Notes: generated by a model from the sequence alone, not told the origin. 64,000 nt of DNA from Pseudoips prasinana (GCA_951640165.1 OX621252.1:13238501-13302500); one strand, 5' to 3'; shown: positions 45,001-54,523, counted from the first letter of the stretch. Made by a program: numbers and translations.

Positions 45001-47644
45001 TGATCACGTCACAAACCACACAACTGTTTTTATTTAATAGAGTTTTATTAATTTTGCACACGGATACCACTTCAACTAACTGTTTGGTGTCAAAAAGTTA
45101 CAAAATAAACGCTTAATAGCATCAGACAATGAGGTCACAAGAACTTGCGTACACTTAACTAGCCACTTGCGTCGAACTACAGCCGAGAGCGACACTTAAA
45201 GTATTTTTTTTAAAATGTTCTACAACGAGTATGGTATTGTTATACATTTTTAAGCAATCATAGATAAGTGTTTAATGAAACAGATACATAAGTATCCGTG
45301 TGGATGAAAGAGATGGATTATAATTAGATGCTAAAACGAACCTCAGTTTGGCGCCGAACAAAATGGTAGTAAACTACCAATGCGCACTCTACGGTATAGT
45401 CCAAAATGGTAGCAAACTACCATTGCGCACTCAAGCGGTTATTGTGCGTAACAAATAAAAAATAATTATAAAAATAGGTTATGAATAATGGATTTTATTT
45501 CATGATCATACTCGGTTTAATTTAAGGGAGACAGAAATGGGCAATCACCTTTCTATCGATAGCACTTATCTTGACCAAAATCGTAAATGTGAATGAAAAT
45601 TTTTCTAGACTAGCTCATAGATGGCTCAAAAATTGCAACACCAAGCCATCAATGTGATACAATTAGGTGAAGACACGTGTTCCAGTTGCCTACAAGAGTG
45701 TGGTGACTACTAGGTGAAAGCATTTTATTATGATGCGATGCACAAGATAAATGTGACATACATAGATCAAGCAACCAGGCTTGAGACTCTTGATGGCTAA
45801 GATGAGGCTTGCAACGAGCCCGCCACTGCCAACAGGGCATAGCACCGCATCTATCTTCTCAACTTGAACAAGTAGCTCTAGTCCAAGGGTACCGTATCCC
45901 GCTATCAAGTCAAAGCGGTCTGTTCTATAAACAAAATATGTTATTAGTACGTAGGCAATATTAGGTTTCCATAGTACAAGCTCTGCTTAGTTTGGGATCA
46001 GATGGCCGTGTGTAAACAATGTCCCAGGATATTATCATAAAAAAAAATATCCGTATCGGTCTGCACATATTTCTGCGATTTAGAACATTTTTAGAATCGT
46101 AGAAGTAGAACCAGGCCAAAAGCTACTTAAAAGCCACCAAAGGCCCTAACTAGCACTTAGTGGTTATTAAAGCCGTAATAATAGAATCTCATGGCCGATA
46201 CGGCATTGACTACGATACGGTTGGGTCTTACTAGCCATCAATATATAATTGATTGTGTACAAATATGCCAATTCGCCTTGCTTTCATAATCTAATGGGAC
46301 GGGAAACCAATTTAACTAGGGAGAGATCAGGTGGAGTGCTTTAGGTGTTATCCGGGTGGTAGACTTGTAACATAGCTAAGTCCTGCCACTAATTAGAGCT
46401 TACTAACACTTTTTGGCCCCACCCAAAATTTGAAACTATACCGACTTCCACAGGACAAGCTTTTGAAAACAATAGCACTTTGCCGTTACCTCAACGAAAT
46501 AGTTTGGAATGGCTTTTCAGGCGATTCTAGCGATGTTATGGGGTACATTAATAGTTTTCACAATACTAATGAAACGATTACCCGTGGATATAATTAGAGC
46601 CGACGTCATCAGAACAGGTTAGTGCATGTAATCTGGCATCATTTAGATCATTGCCATAACATTTGACGACGGCCTGGTTCTCCTTGTACCTCTGCAGTTC
46701 CGACAAGGGGCAATGATTGGGTATTACGACGTTGATTGATACGGACTCTCTGAGCCCATAGTGCGACATGGCGAGCAGGAAGTTCCGTCCTCCCGATATT
46801 GTACATCCTCTGGTTTTAGCCGCAGGTGACATGCTGGATAGGATATTGCATGCTCCACGTGCCTTGAAGCTGAAGAATTATTTATGAATGGTGTTTAGAT
46901 GTATATCTAGGTATATTTTATAATATACCGTTAATTGGGTTAAATCAGTGAATAAAGGTAATATAAAGCTTTTTTGTTGTGTAATTTGTGTAATTTAATA
47001 GCCCAAAAGACTTAACATGTTATATTTATTTGACTATATCATCAGGCATAAATTATAAACATACATACCTTCCTGTGTACTGCAGGTTCTCGCATTTCAA
47101 GAAGATATTGTATTTGGTTTTGCCTATATATTTTGCTTCCTGAAATCCAAATTCTGAATACAATTCGAGGTTCCCCAGCGATCACCGCATTGCCTAATTC
47201 ATTAGTTTAAAAAGAATCTAAAATTATCAAAATTCGTGCATAGCTATTACACAACTTCTCTATACATGTTGAAGCCTTCTCTAAAACCTTTCTGTAAATT
47301 AACTTACAATTATAGGTGTAAATACAATGGCATTTCTAATTCTGTTATGAGCGTCTTGTATATCCAAAAGTTTCACCTTCGTTGTGCGTGTTTTAGTATC
47401 CGCTTTGGTTCTATTCGCATTTTCCTGTCGATGTTTAAAAATAAAATAATTAAGAATGTATTAGGTACACATACGGGCATTAATAGACCCTGTGCTCACC
47501 CACTATGCCCCGCAGGTTTTCTAAAGAAACAACTGTATACCAACGGAAACATAATACCTCATATTCTTCATAAGCTTTCGTATAAGCTGGAAAGCTATCG
47601 CCTCGTATATTCCAACCCGTTTCAGGTTCAATTACTTGAGACAT
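33063..47644 (-). CDS. TD2: threonine/serine dehydratase (threonine ammonia-lyase-like), nine exons
   Basis: Nine exons on the minus strand give 447 residues: 47558-47644, 47308-47424, 47069-47139, 46582-46869, 45762-45924, 35339-35494, 35055-35191, 34657-34882 and 33063-33161. All have GT-AG ends and consistent phases. The family is type-II PLP; it deaminates L-threonine or L-serine to a 2-oxoacid and ammonia. Visible motifs: LLDIQDAHNRIRNAIVFTPI, LKCENLQYTG then SFKARGACN (Schiff-base Lys about residue 94), CPVGSGGLVA (glycine loop about 220-223), VEGAAACPIAAIMAG, then the C-terminal ACT-like part beginning IVCIITGGNISNS. The phosphate loop reads ISGGRNFLL, where SxGN(H/F) is usual. The large intron between exons 5 and 6 holds an errantivirus provirus in the same orientation. 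Exon lengths match TD1 from exon 3 onward (71, 288 = 136+152, 163, 156, 137, 226). I cannot tell threonine from serine preference. Confidence 0.88.
33356..33537 (-). mobile_element. Helitron-like non-autonomous repeat, inverted copy
   Basis: It begins ACTAG (complement of CTAGT) at 33356-33360, then GTGCACCGCTG...GCCCGCGTTAAAC. It ends near TTTATAATATTAGTG. It lies in the last intron of TD2. Confidence 0.6.
33593..33716 (+). mobile_element. Internally deleted RTE derivative (5' end joined to 3' end)
   Basis: ACTGCGATCGCCAACCCGTC and the next ~20 bases match the 5' region of the RTE element at 23300-23340. GGAGGCCTTTGTCCAGCAGT and the ATGATGATGAT tail match its 3' end. About 3 kb of coding sequence is missing between them, leaving a ~124-bp mobile-looking unit. 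Confidence 0.7.
34085..34225. mobile_element. MITE with 37-bp terminal inverted repeats
   Basis: The arms 34085-34121 and 34189-34225 (outer end GTACAGACGCCAGCACATC) are inverted repeats with one mismatch, enclosing a 67-base AT-rich middle. It lies in a TD2 intron. Confidence 0.7.
34441..34623 (+). mobile_element. Helitron-like non-autonomous repeat, copy 4
   Basis: It starts CACTAATATTATAAAGCTGA and ends AACGCGGGTAAAACCGCGGT...CAGCTAGT. This is the clearest example of the terminal hairpin and CTAGT end in the window. Confidence 0.65.
35495..36745. other. TD2 intron sequence left of the provirus
   Basis: No exon seen. A TATAAAAA at about 36688, with AT-rich flanks and GC-rich GCCGGGCGTTATC upstream, resembles a promoter or the edge of an older element, but nothing confirms use. 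The ACCT at 36742-36745 is the provirus target duplication. Confidence 0.4.
36746..36998 (-). repeat. Errantivirus 3' LTR
   Basis: Direct copy of 44284-44536. The env stop codon (36962-36964) lies inside it. Flanked on the left by ACCT. Confidence 0.92.
36962..38716 (-). CDS. env: Errantivirus env-like glycoprotein
   Basis: This 584-residue membrane fusion glycoprotein resembles those of insect errantiviruses. A hydrophobic N-terminus (LTIAMPVLALQL) fits a signal peptide. RTKR at about residues 111-114 is a furin-type cleavage site, followed by a Gly/Ile-rich segment (GIINPLGSLIKVITG) like a fusion peptide. Several N-x-S/T sites occur through the ectodomain. A transmembrane helix lies at about 520-544, followed by a ~40-residue Lys-rich tail. 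It overlaps the end of pol by 77 bases in another frame, so it is probably expressed from a spliced mRNA. The stop lies within the 3' LTR. No break in the frame is visible. Confidence 0.88.
   Translation of the reverse strand: MLNALRRWCALTIAMPVLALQLQSLEENPGILPVKEGQAYLQTDYWTIIKVLNLDRIQDDLQFVIFKYNEFSNMIKRNGSYPPYLITMVAHVDYVRKITTQKYSQLVPQYRTKRGIINPLGSLIKVITGNLDHDDALRYDKITSELTHNQMIVKRKLTIVSQMLDSFINSTEVINQNSIVLDQRIKAVETMLAELVSKSNQWNYSAYIISLFNVFVSNFRTIFIKLGEIETALAFSKISVLHQSIINSTELLEHLKLISITENLIYPATEDNLVKLEETFNVKTYIKQNQITFILEVPLTDNNTYNYFKVYSLPIFRQSENKTVSIFPKYPNLLARGMKHLPIVKPCTSLAVRNQFLCTEENLTPYPESTCIEQLLKFEENFTQCKQHQINIEDVRMQRLTATSWILFTRIKTTLVITCNNDVSMHPVFGTYIMTLDEPCDIEIQQMKIRHKQIFIENEVVEPIPVVNLPQLPASMLPTLSGARVLNMRGVNLDEVKYMSSVLKESELSNSDFYQTDSNISVVLVYVTLFLVLSCILLSLSYILRYKIILYSRNHRKVIKKEQPDNFALEEGGVMHPVTSSVLD
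38640..42374 (-). CDS. pol: Errantivirus pol: protease, reverse transcriptase, RNase H, integrase
   Basis: 1244 codons are counted from the first Met, but the frame is open upstream and overlaps the end of gag in the minus-one frame, so it is probably made by ribosomal frameshifting. Domains in order: aspartic protease (MIDTGSTRSFIS at the start), reverse transcriptase (LDLASGYHQIEV, catalytic YLDD at about 414-417), RNase H (FILTTDASNVAIGAVLSQ, YTDHKPLSWL), a Ser-rich spacer, then integrase with an HHCC zinc finger (HHEGKSCHRGI to CEICRKMK), FIDLF, SDPGSEFNN and a downstream Glu for the DDE core. It ends in a basic tail. No stop or shift interrupts it, which is unusual for an old insertion. 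Confidence 0.92.
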   Translation of the reverse strand: MIDTGSTRSFISPRVAYLYFSEYIRHEPFQVVSTHSSSRHNEVIEIPLLPTFNSPNFHKFHLYDVDNRYEGLIGNDLLQLLEAIIDLKHLELKTKSASIPIIHNLNYIIDMQPRCEQRVKIPIDLHSGEGVIDFKEFTPGLRMPSALVNCVNGYATTIIQSTLDKSVRITITKPFTVTQLNMTECVLNFNVERPTIETEKLLTDNLQKLRLDHMNDEERNKIFNLCTEYKDIFYCDQIPLSFTNQVKHKIRTTNEDPIYVRPYRQAPTQAEEINRQTEKLLKENVIQESHSPWNAPVHLVPKKADASGEAKWRMVVDYRRLNDITVDDRYPLPNITELFDKLGKSFYFTTLDLASGYHQIEVEVEDRQKTAFSTQNGHWEFLRMPFGLKTAPATFQRTMDSVFKGLQGLHCMVYLDDVIIFSSSLDEHVQKLRTIFDRLRQTNLKLQLDKSEFLRKEIIYLGHTITRDGLKPNDDKIAAVLNYPLPKTTTEIKSFLGLIGYYRRFIKDFAHTTKPLTSCLKKRNKIVLDKNYIDAFNKCKELLTSAPLLQYPDFEKPFILTTDASNVAIGAVLSQGPIGGDKPVAYASRTLSDTETRYSTIERECLAIVWAIKHFRPYLYGKKFSIYTDHKPLSWLNSQKDASNKLTRWRLRLQDYDYKVIYKSGKQNLNADALSRIKINATHSEDEGQSMQVNIDDTEQKRREGSDRQNVKKVTAKPRDRRNSSSTITVSDSSATISASPISISSDSDKMSVTNSVKISEYPIRSPSVTTKSDTIHSAIDVESSGIPILQEAIDTKPNQILVFTWLRNEMQVRNLSGEKQKILEVFLPINNPDLVKRFLLEYIRPKTKYFIYFEDDEHRRQFSTKVIELFRKDTVQLFECTERVVYVEDEKEQRAIVIKHHEGKSCHRGIKETLGRIRRNYFWQNMQETISAIINACEICRKMKYDRKPIKPFLQLTQTQDAPFQEVFIDLFQIEGQYYLTLIDAFSKLGQAIPISNRSTPEVVRALMKYFSFYGIPQKISSDPGSEFNNELLKEFLNLHKIELHIGTPNNPNSMGLIERLHSTINEIYRCAKYEERCTDAASVMMYSIMAYNNAIHSVTGLTPFETVFGHTDSNSPFALEFEKQYVQRLVRDHAKRTKFLYKYLTDKMIEIKENIRKKRGGEGEIDLPEGKVIYAKDVNKRKSKDKPRYTKAKIIGKVTRNIVPIEVGQRKTKVPIKNVKRPPQVVRVDDSDAGAGPSTAIP
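42440..43762 (-). CDS. gag: Errantivirus gag
   Basis: 440 residues beginning MQQAHEIPLPEPVIRVVPIP. The first half (to about residue 200) resembles the capsid region of insect errantiviruses (LIPLFSGDKRHLNLFIRKSE, SWSALKELLEQHFGDPRSEE, YLDFCNRLQNIRSLLIS). The second half is a repeat-rich Gln/Pro/Tyr/Phe tail with many FGYRPPQ and FGYKPPQ units and no zinc knuckle. A Glu-rich C-terminus follows. It forms virus-like particle cores. The pol frame begins before its stop. Confidence 0.88.
   Translation of the reverse strand: MQQAHEIPLPEPVIRVVPIPNEMLKLIPLFSGDKRHLNLFIRKSEYVIERYRGHEEQNIYILHAITSRLTDNAAALLSEREDISTWSALKELLEQHFGDPRSEECINIELESCKIKPGETYLDFCNRLQNIRSLLISKANLSPDADMKRAKITIYNNTALNVFLYNLPENMVRVVRLKAPSTLEKALSLVLEEVNFHEQYILRNRMQNNQVTHKPPFNTLSPTNFKFGNSPPMAQPAYKPVLQNFTPQQKFNFGIPHNRPQFGQYQNTSVRPQFGYRPQQLGFRLQTQPQQPFGYRPQFQGYKPPQFQSNNQQFGYKPPQNLGVMPQQFGYRPSQNLGMTPQQFGYRPPQVHASRSHDPDVTMRTAIPRPQPQNGYRLNELTVDNYDHYDNVCYETEEYEEGYPTQAEEFYYDEEYKNENNDSSKEENFHIDASTKKEKI
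44266..44284 (-). promoter_or_regulatory. Errantivirus primer-binding site
   Basis: Immediately inside the 5' LTR, the element strand begins TGGCGCTGAGGACAGGATC. The complement ends in GCGCCA like a tRNA 3' end. I cannot assign the tRNA with certainty. Confidence 0.7.
44284..44536 (-). repeat. Errantivirus 5' LTR
   Basis: 253 bp, flanked on the right by ACCT. By eye I find no difference from 36746-36998. Promoter elements for the viral RNA should lie here. Confidence 0.92.
44541..45761. other. TD2 intron sequence right of the provirus
   Basis: No exon seen. At 45358-45440 a unit of about 54 bases containing AAAATGGTAGxAAACTACCA and TGCGCACTC occurs twice in tandem. Confidence 0.45.
45965..46040 (+). 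repeat. SINE family A fragment (tail half)
   Basis: AGTACAAGCTCTGCTTAGTTTGGGATCAGATGGCCGTGTG, read here in the plus orientation, matches the tail part of the family A SINE. The tRNA-like head is missing. It lies in a TD2 intron. Confidence 0.65.
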
Positions 47645-48987
47645 AGTTCCAAGGTTCTATCGACGACGATTGTGAAAAATAAAAGGAAAATTAGATCTTG
47701 TTTTATAGTGTCAGTCATGTGGAATTGTTTCGAACATTTTTATTTTGTCGTTAAATTGTACTTGTGTTGTGTTGTCTCGAAGGCGTAAGTATTATATTTT
47801 CTTATTTATTCATTAATTGTAGGTATCCTTATTGAAAATCAACATTTTGTCGAACTGATGTTGTCATGATCATAGATTCAATTGATTGATATACCTACTT
47901 AAACTATAATCTATGGACTATTTAGCAAATTTACAGTTTTATAGATGGTGGCATAAATACAGAGGAGTGTGGGGGTTTCCGAAGAGGTTTATTTAGTTAT
48001 TACTCTGAGTTTATTATATTCTCTTTGGACACATGTGATAATTTTGTTCCATGCATTGAATATAAACTACTAGATTAGTAAGTACCGCAATGCGTAGCCA
48101 CTCCACATAAGGCCACAGCCATATGTGCAGCTAATGTCAGTTCAGTGCTGAGTGAGACCCAAACTGTGTTCAACCAAGAGAAAAATGGGTAAATGCGTAG
48201 TCAAAGAATGCGATTCAAGGGCGCAAAAACATGTGTGTATCCGCAGCTTTCTCATTGATATAGTCGAAATTCTAAGTATGCCATATTTTAAAGCATAATA
48301 GGAGCAATTTAAGGTTTTAGTCATAAACCGTTGGGGCAAAACCAGTGATGTGAGGGTTTTAAAATATAGTCAAAAATGTAACTCATAATTGCAGCAATGA
48401 GAGCCAAAAAATCCTACCATCACACCCAAATATGATGATGATCGTAGTTTAAATAAACTACGATCATAAAACCATGTGCGAGCCGGAGACACGTGTCCCT
48501 GGCTTACACATGTGTATCTTCGTAATTATTTAAGCTACGATTATGTACTATACCTCAAAATTCCAAATTTTTCAAAACCTTAGCTCGAATAGTTTTTGAG
48601 CTACGAAGCTATAAGTAGGTATGTGTAAGCTGGGCACACGTAACACGGGCTTACACATGGTGAATTACTGTAACTATATAAGTTGCAGTTTTCTTTTAAA
48701 GATCAAATAACATGTCATAATTGGAGCACACATGAGGCATAATTTCAAATCTCTAGGCCTAATACTTTCAAAAATTTTGAAAATATTCGGTCAGAGCGGT
48801 CATCCGCGACGTTGCCGCTCCGTGCATTATACTATTGCTATCGAGTCTGAACTTTAGCTCTAACATTAAAAGAGTTATTTTAATTCGGTCTCGATCATTT
48901 TAGCTTATGTACCGACATAAGGAAAATATTATTGGGCGAGGAGCTGCTGTCTCTTAACATTTACATAAATGTGAATCATTTTAAATT
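47645..48987. other. Region upstream of TD2, no gene recognised
   Basis: It contains a palindrome GATCGTAGTTTA-AA-TAAACTACGATC at about 48439-48464 and two copies of GGCTTACACATG near 48509 and 48649, suggesting a decayed element. The TD2 promoter should lie just above 47644. I see no convincing TATA box. Confidence 0.4.
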
Positions 48988-51900
48988 GTGACTTGTATGT
49001 GCACTTATCAATATAATAAGTGCAGACTATTGGCGAAATTGGTGAATCTGAAATTGGAGCAATTTCATTCTGTGAGAGAATATGTAACAGCCTTAATGAC
49101 GGTAGCTCAACAGCTTCGTGATCTTGGCAAAGAAATAGACGATGAACTGCTAGCAGCGTTAATGTTACAAGGTTTAACAGAGGCATATGCACCTTTGAGA
49201 CTAGCGCTTGAGAACATCAATACTACGCTAAGTACCGACTATGTAAAAACAAAACTTCTACAACTAGATGGAGATAAACCATACGCAAGCACGAGTACTT
49301 CAAATGTATCCAATTATGCACTCACAGTAAAGCAACCAAAGAAGAGGGCTAAGTACAAAAACTTCAAAAAGAAGCCTTTAAAATGTTATATTTGTGAAGG
49401 GCCACACAAAGCGAAGGATTGCCCAAGGAATACAATGATGAAGAAGGATGCTTTAACGTCAATAGCGATGGCAACTGCGAACAAGCAGGAATCTGGTGAA
49501 TGGATACTTGACTCTGGTGCAACGAGCCATATGACAAATAGAAGAGAGTGGTTAACGGACTGTAAAAAGCTTTACAAACCAGTAGAAGTAGCGTGTGCAA
49601 ATGGAGAAAGTATGTATGGAGAGGCAGTTGGTAATGTAGTAAACAAAGATATGGATGTTTCAATAAGTAATGTATTGTATGTACCTGGGTTAGCCGCTAA
49701 CCTTCGGAGTGTGAGCACAATAGTAAGTAGAAACCTAGTTGTTGTGTTTGACAAATCTGGCTTTAAAATTATGAAAGCAGAAGGATGCAAGGATACTGGT
49801 AATGTTTCTCATTCTGGTGTTGTAGAGAATGGTGTCTATAAACTTAAGTATTGTTCACAGAAAATGGCCTTAGCTTCAACAGCTTCTGACCAAATGATAC
49901 TATGGCACAGGCGACTGGGACACCTAGGGGTACGGAACCTAACACTTCTTAAGAAGAAGATGGCGCAAGGGGTGAATTGATCTAACAGCACTTCAAAACT
50001 CGCGCATGTGCGCAAAGCATGTGTAATGGGGAAACAAATTAAGCTACCCTTCAAGAAAACTGGTGCTAGCAGGGCAAATGAGATCTTGGGCTTAGTTCAC
50101 ACCGATGTTTGTGGACCTATGAGTGAGAGTTCATATGGAGGATATCGATACTATCTCACATTTATTGATAACCTCACGAGGAAAACGTTTGTTTACATGT
50201 TGAATAAAGGAGAGGTCTTTGACAAATTTGCTGAATTCGTGAAACTGACTGAACGTCAAACAGGTAAGATGTTGAAGATTATCAGATCTGACAACGGCAA
50301 AGAATTTGTAAATAAGCGTATGGATGAATTTTGTAAAATGAGGGGAATTCGTCATCTACTGACGGTAGATTATACACCTCAACAAAATGGAGTAGCCGAG
50401 AGAGCTAACAGAACCATCACAGAAAAAGCTAGAACTATGCTGGAAGAATCTGGCTTAAGCAGACGGATGTGGGCTGAAGCAGTTAACACTGCAGTGTATT
50501 TGAAGAACCTGTCACCTACTGTAGCTGTGAAAAATATGACCCCAGAAGAGGCCTGGACTGGAAAGAAGATAGATCTGAGCTCCTTAAGAGTTTTTGGATG
50601 CAAGGCTTACCTTCATATTCCAGACCAGAAGCGAAAAAAGTGGGATCCTAAAAGTCAAGAGTTAGTCCATGTTGGTTATTGTGAAGAAACAAAGGGCTAT
50701 CGCTTAGTTAATCCGGTGACGGGTGAACTGCATAGAGGAAGAGATGTGGTGTTCTTTGAGAATCAAAAATATGGAAACAAGAATGAAAAATCCACAGGAG
50801 AAGTTGACCCACTAACAGATACTATTATTGAGCTAGAGAGAACCTCGGAAGCAACTCAAGAGGAAAGAGTTCCAGATATTCGTTTACAACAACAAGTTAG
50901 GCGTTATGTCGAACCTACAGAGGTGGTTCCAGTGAACGATATTGTTGATGATGATGCGTGGCACTCCTCTAATGAAAGAGAATCAGATGCTGTGGAAAAT
51001 CTGCCAAATAACGGTACTGAGACTTCATGCAGAACATATCCACTTCGGCGAAGGGAAACAAAACAGTTTCCAGATTTCGTTACTTATAAAGCTGCTACTA
51101 TATCTCAAGATCCCTTGACAGTCGATGAGGCGTTAAGTAGGGATGATGGTATGAAGTGGATAGCCGCAATTGAGGAGGAATTACAGGCTCTTAAGAAAAA
51201 TAACACATGGACTCTTGTGAAGCCACCGAAGTCGTGTAACATCGTTGATTCGAAATGGTTATTTCGAATAAAAGAAGATGCGGGGGGAAAGACCCGTTAC
51301 AAGGCACGACTCGTGGCAAGAGGCTTTAGTCAACGAAGAGGCGTGGATTATTTTGACACGTTTACGCCTGTAGTAAGGCACAGCTCGCTTAGAACTTTGA
51401 TCGCGTTAGCAGCTAGTATGGATTTGAAGGTTGACCAAATGGATGTGAAAACGGCGTTTTTGAATGGCGATTTAAGTGAAGTCGTTTATATGAGACAACC
51501 AGAAAGGTTAGAGGAAAAAGGAAAAGAAGATTATGTTTGCCTTTTGAACAAATCTTTATACGGGCTGAAGCAGGCTCCACGAGCGTGGAACTCAAAACTT
51601 CATGCAGAACTAACGAGATTAAATTTTAAAAGGTCAGAGAATGAACCGTGCGTGTACAAGCGGACACAGAATGGTAATTTGATTATCATCGCGGTGTATG
51701 TGGATAACATTCTGATTTTCTGAAATAATGAAGAAGAGATGCTCATGGTTAAGAGGGACTTAAAGTCCAGCTTTGAAATGAAAGACCTCGGCAAAGCTGA
51801 ACTTATGCTAGGCATTCATATTCTGCAAGATGCTAAATGGATTAAGCTGCACCAGGAGCATTATGTAGAGAAGCTTTTAAAATCCTACAATATGGAGGAC

Positions 51901-52653
51901 TGTAAACCAGTCCTCCATATTGCCCCTCCAGCCCCAGGACAAAGGCTAGAGAAGCCTGCGCATGACAGAAAGCTAGATGAAAGAATACCCTATCGGGCAT
52001 TAATGGGCTCACTAATGTACTTGGCGGTGTGTACGAGGCCGGATATAGCTCACATAGTGAACTATTTAAGCCAATTCAATGAGTGTTATGAGGAACAGCA
52101 TTGGATTGCTGCTAAGAGGGTACTTCGATACCTTAAAGGTACCAAGACACTTGGCCTGAGATATGCAAGGGAAAAACGTCAACAAACTATTGAGTGTTTT
52201 GCAGATGCTGACTATGCGGGAGATAGCGATCGACGTTCATACTTAGGCTCAGTATTCCTTATCCAAGGAAGAGCAGTTTCATGGCAGAGCACTAAACAGC
52301 GAACAGTGGCTCTTAGCACTGCTGAGGCAGAATATGTTTCGGTGTCAGAGGCAGCAAAAGAAGCTATATTCTTGAGAAGATTTATAGCAGAGATAGTTGG
52401 TATAGGAGAACAACAAACTATAACAGTGTTTTCGGACAGCCAGTCAGCTATTGCTATTGCCAACAATCCGGTGCATCATCAGCGCACAAAGCATGTTGAT
52501 ATTAGGTATCATTTTATACGTAATGTTGTTGAGTCTAAGGTCGTAAGGTTAGAGTACCGAGAAACCGAAAGAATGGTTGCGGATGCACTGACAAAACCAC
52601 TACCCAGAAGTAAATTTGAATGGTGTGTTAATGGTATGGGATTGTGTGTATGA
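48988..52653 (+). pseudogene. Ty1/copia gag-pol remnant, 5'-truncated, two in-frame stops
   Basis: One frame runs the whole length, broken only by TGA at 49978-49980 and 51721-51723. In order it holds: the later part of gag (EYVTALMTVAQQLRDLGKEI), a CCHC knuckle (CYICEGPHKAKDC), protease (WILDSGATSHM), integrase zinc finger and core (HTDVCGPM, RSDNGKEFVN, QQNGVAERANRTI), reverse transcriptase (KARLVARGFSQRRGVDYFDT, MDVKTAFLNGDL), and RNase H (AYADADYAGD-like ECFADADYAGDSDRRSY, then RTKHVDIRYHFIR). The catalytic YVDD reads YVDN and is followed within five codons by a stop. No LTRs were recognised at either side. The gag N-terminus is absent. Confidence 0.85.
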
Positions 52654-53989
52654 AAATGGGCCCCGTTTGAAAGTCTCTGTGAGCTGCTAGCTCTAGCAAC
52701 ACATACACAATACCTTTCATTAAGGTATCTTGCAGAGTTTAAATTAAAACCACAGTTTCAGCAAAGAAACGCATAAATATATTAATTGTATTATTTGTAC
52801 AGGTATAACAAATAATACATACACACTGGAATAATAGATATATTATTAACACGGAATTACATTATAGAAAAAACCAATTTTTCTCCAAGATGTCAATAAA
52901 AACAAAGTTCAATTGTTAAATCTGTCAACAATATTTTTCTTCCGATTGTTCGTCATTCAACCTTAGCATGCATTGAGATTACATTTAAAAGAGTAACCTC
53001 TTTGCTTCAACATAAACTAATAACCCAAAAAATGGAATTAAAAAGTCACTAATCTTTTTATTATCACGGTATTAATAATAATATTGGACGCATACAAAAT
53101 TTTGATTATTTACAGCTTTGTAGTTCCAAAAGCATGGTTGAAAAAATAATAATAATGGACTTAAAAATATACTTTTTATTCAGAGAATATGTACAAATGC
53201 TTGATGAAAAAAAAAACGCTCATATAACCAATGCAATGCAAAATTATAGAAAAGAATTGAAGTCTTAAAATAGATACGTTTTTGACACTCCAATAAGTGA
53301 GAATAAAAGTGGTCTTAATTACCTTTATGTGGCTGTAGCTCTAACGCACGTCTAACTGCCGCGGGCGCGGGGCATTACTGTCAAATCAACCATTTTTTTT
53401 CTAAAAAAGCATTTTGCATAGAAAAACCGCCAATAAACACAAAGGCACTTTGAGATACTTCCGTGGATGTCTTTGCTGCTTCAAATATATGTAGGTATTG
53501 TTCATAAGTCAGTTATTATATTCCAAGACAAGTTGGCATACTTAACACAAATTGCAATTTTAGCTATTTATGACTTTGTTGCACCGAAGGTGCGATATTA
53601 TCTTCCCCTACTTACATTGATTTCCAAAATAATTGCATTACCTACTTGTTTCTACTGTTTTATGTTCATGATGCAAGAATCCAGTTAAAGGCAATCAGTT
53701 GCACACTGTAAGTGAATGTTACGACAAACAAGTTGCAGACATACGAACCTCAGTTTCATTTAAATAACTTAAAATGCAGAAATATTTGAGAAGCTCAGAG
53801 GTAATAATTTTTACTATTATTGTATTTCTTTTTCTATTCTAAGCATAAACTTGGTTAAAGTCTGACCTGCATGGCTCTAATATTTGTCTATATTTAAAGG
53901 CGCAGGACTAGAGGCTCTCACCGGTCCTGTGATCGGCGAGGTTAAACAACACAGCTCGCGGTCAGATGACAGACAGGTCACCACCACAG
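52654..53989. other. No gene recognised downstream of the Copia remnant
   Basis: The first bases after the stop include AAAATGGGCCCCG, which could be a degraded polypurine tract. The remainder is AT-rich with short open frames lacking recognisable domains. Confidence 0.4.
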
Positions 53990-54130
53990 TTGTTTAATTA
54001 CTGAGAGTTTCCGTGCTTCGGAGGGCACGTTAAACTGTTCGTCCCGTTTGTTGTCATAAGACAACAGTCGTTGAGCCATGTCAGATGCCTACTGGGCGGC
54101 TTGAACAATTCTGACACTAGGGTAACCACT
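53905..54130 (+). repeat. Dispersed repeat fragment (LINE 3'-end type)
   Basis: Contains GGCTCTCACCGGTCCTGTGA and CCGTGCTTCGGAGGGCACGT followed by TAAACTGTTxGTCCC, sequences that recur widely in Lepidoptera from memory. Only a fragment is present, with no frame. Confidence 0.4.
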
Positions 54131-54523
54131 ACTGCCCATACGTTAAGAACTATAATATTTATAGCATGGCTATTAAGAATTATGTCTCTCAACAGCGTTC
54201 TACTAATCCTCAACTCGCCGACTTTGCTAGCGATTCTGTATTTAACACCACTAATTAATTTAGATATCATTACAATCTCCCTCTGATACAACTCGTATGA
54301 AAAGAACAGCGTCAACTAAAACTTGTTTATAATACGCGCGGAAAGGTTAAAGTGCCGCTTATTTTCTCTCATTATTGCGCGCTATATATATAACTAACTA
54401 TATAACTATAATAGAGAATCTAAGTGTTAGAATTGCCAACTCTTATGAAAAATTATAATATCTTTGGAAAAAGCTTTAAAATGTGACCAACTCTGATGGA
54501 TAAAAAAAAAATATTAATCATTA

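Noticed and set aside
47236..47646. 136-codon plus-strand frame
   Set aside because: Antisense to TD2 exons 1 and 2, which carry the family motif and proper splice sites on the minus strand.
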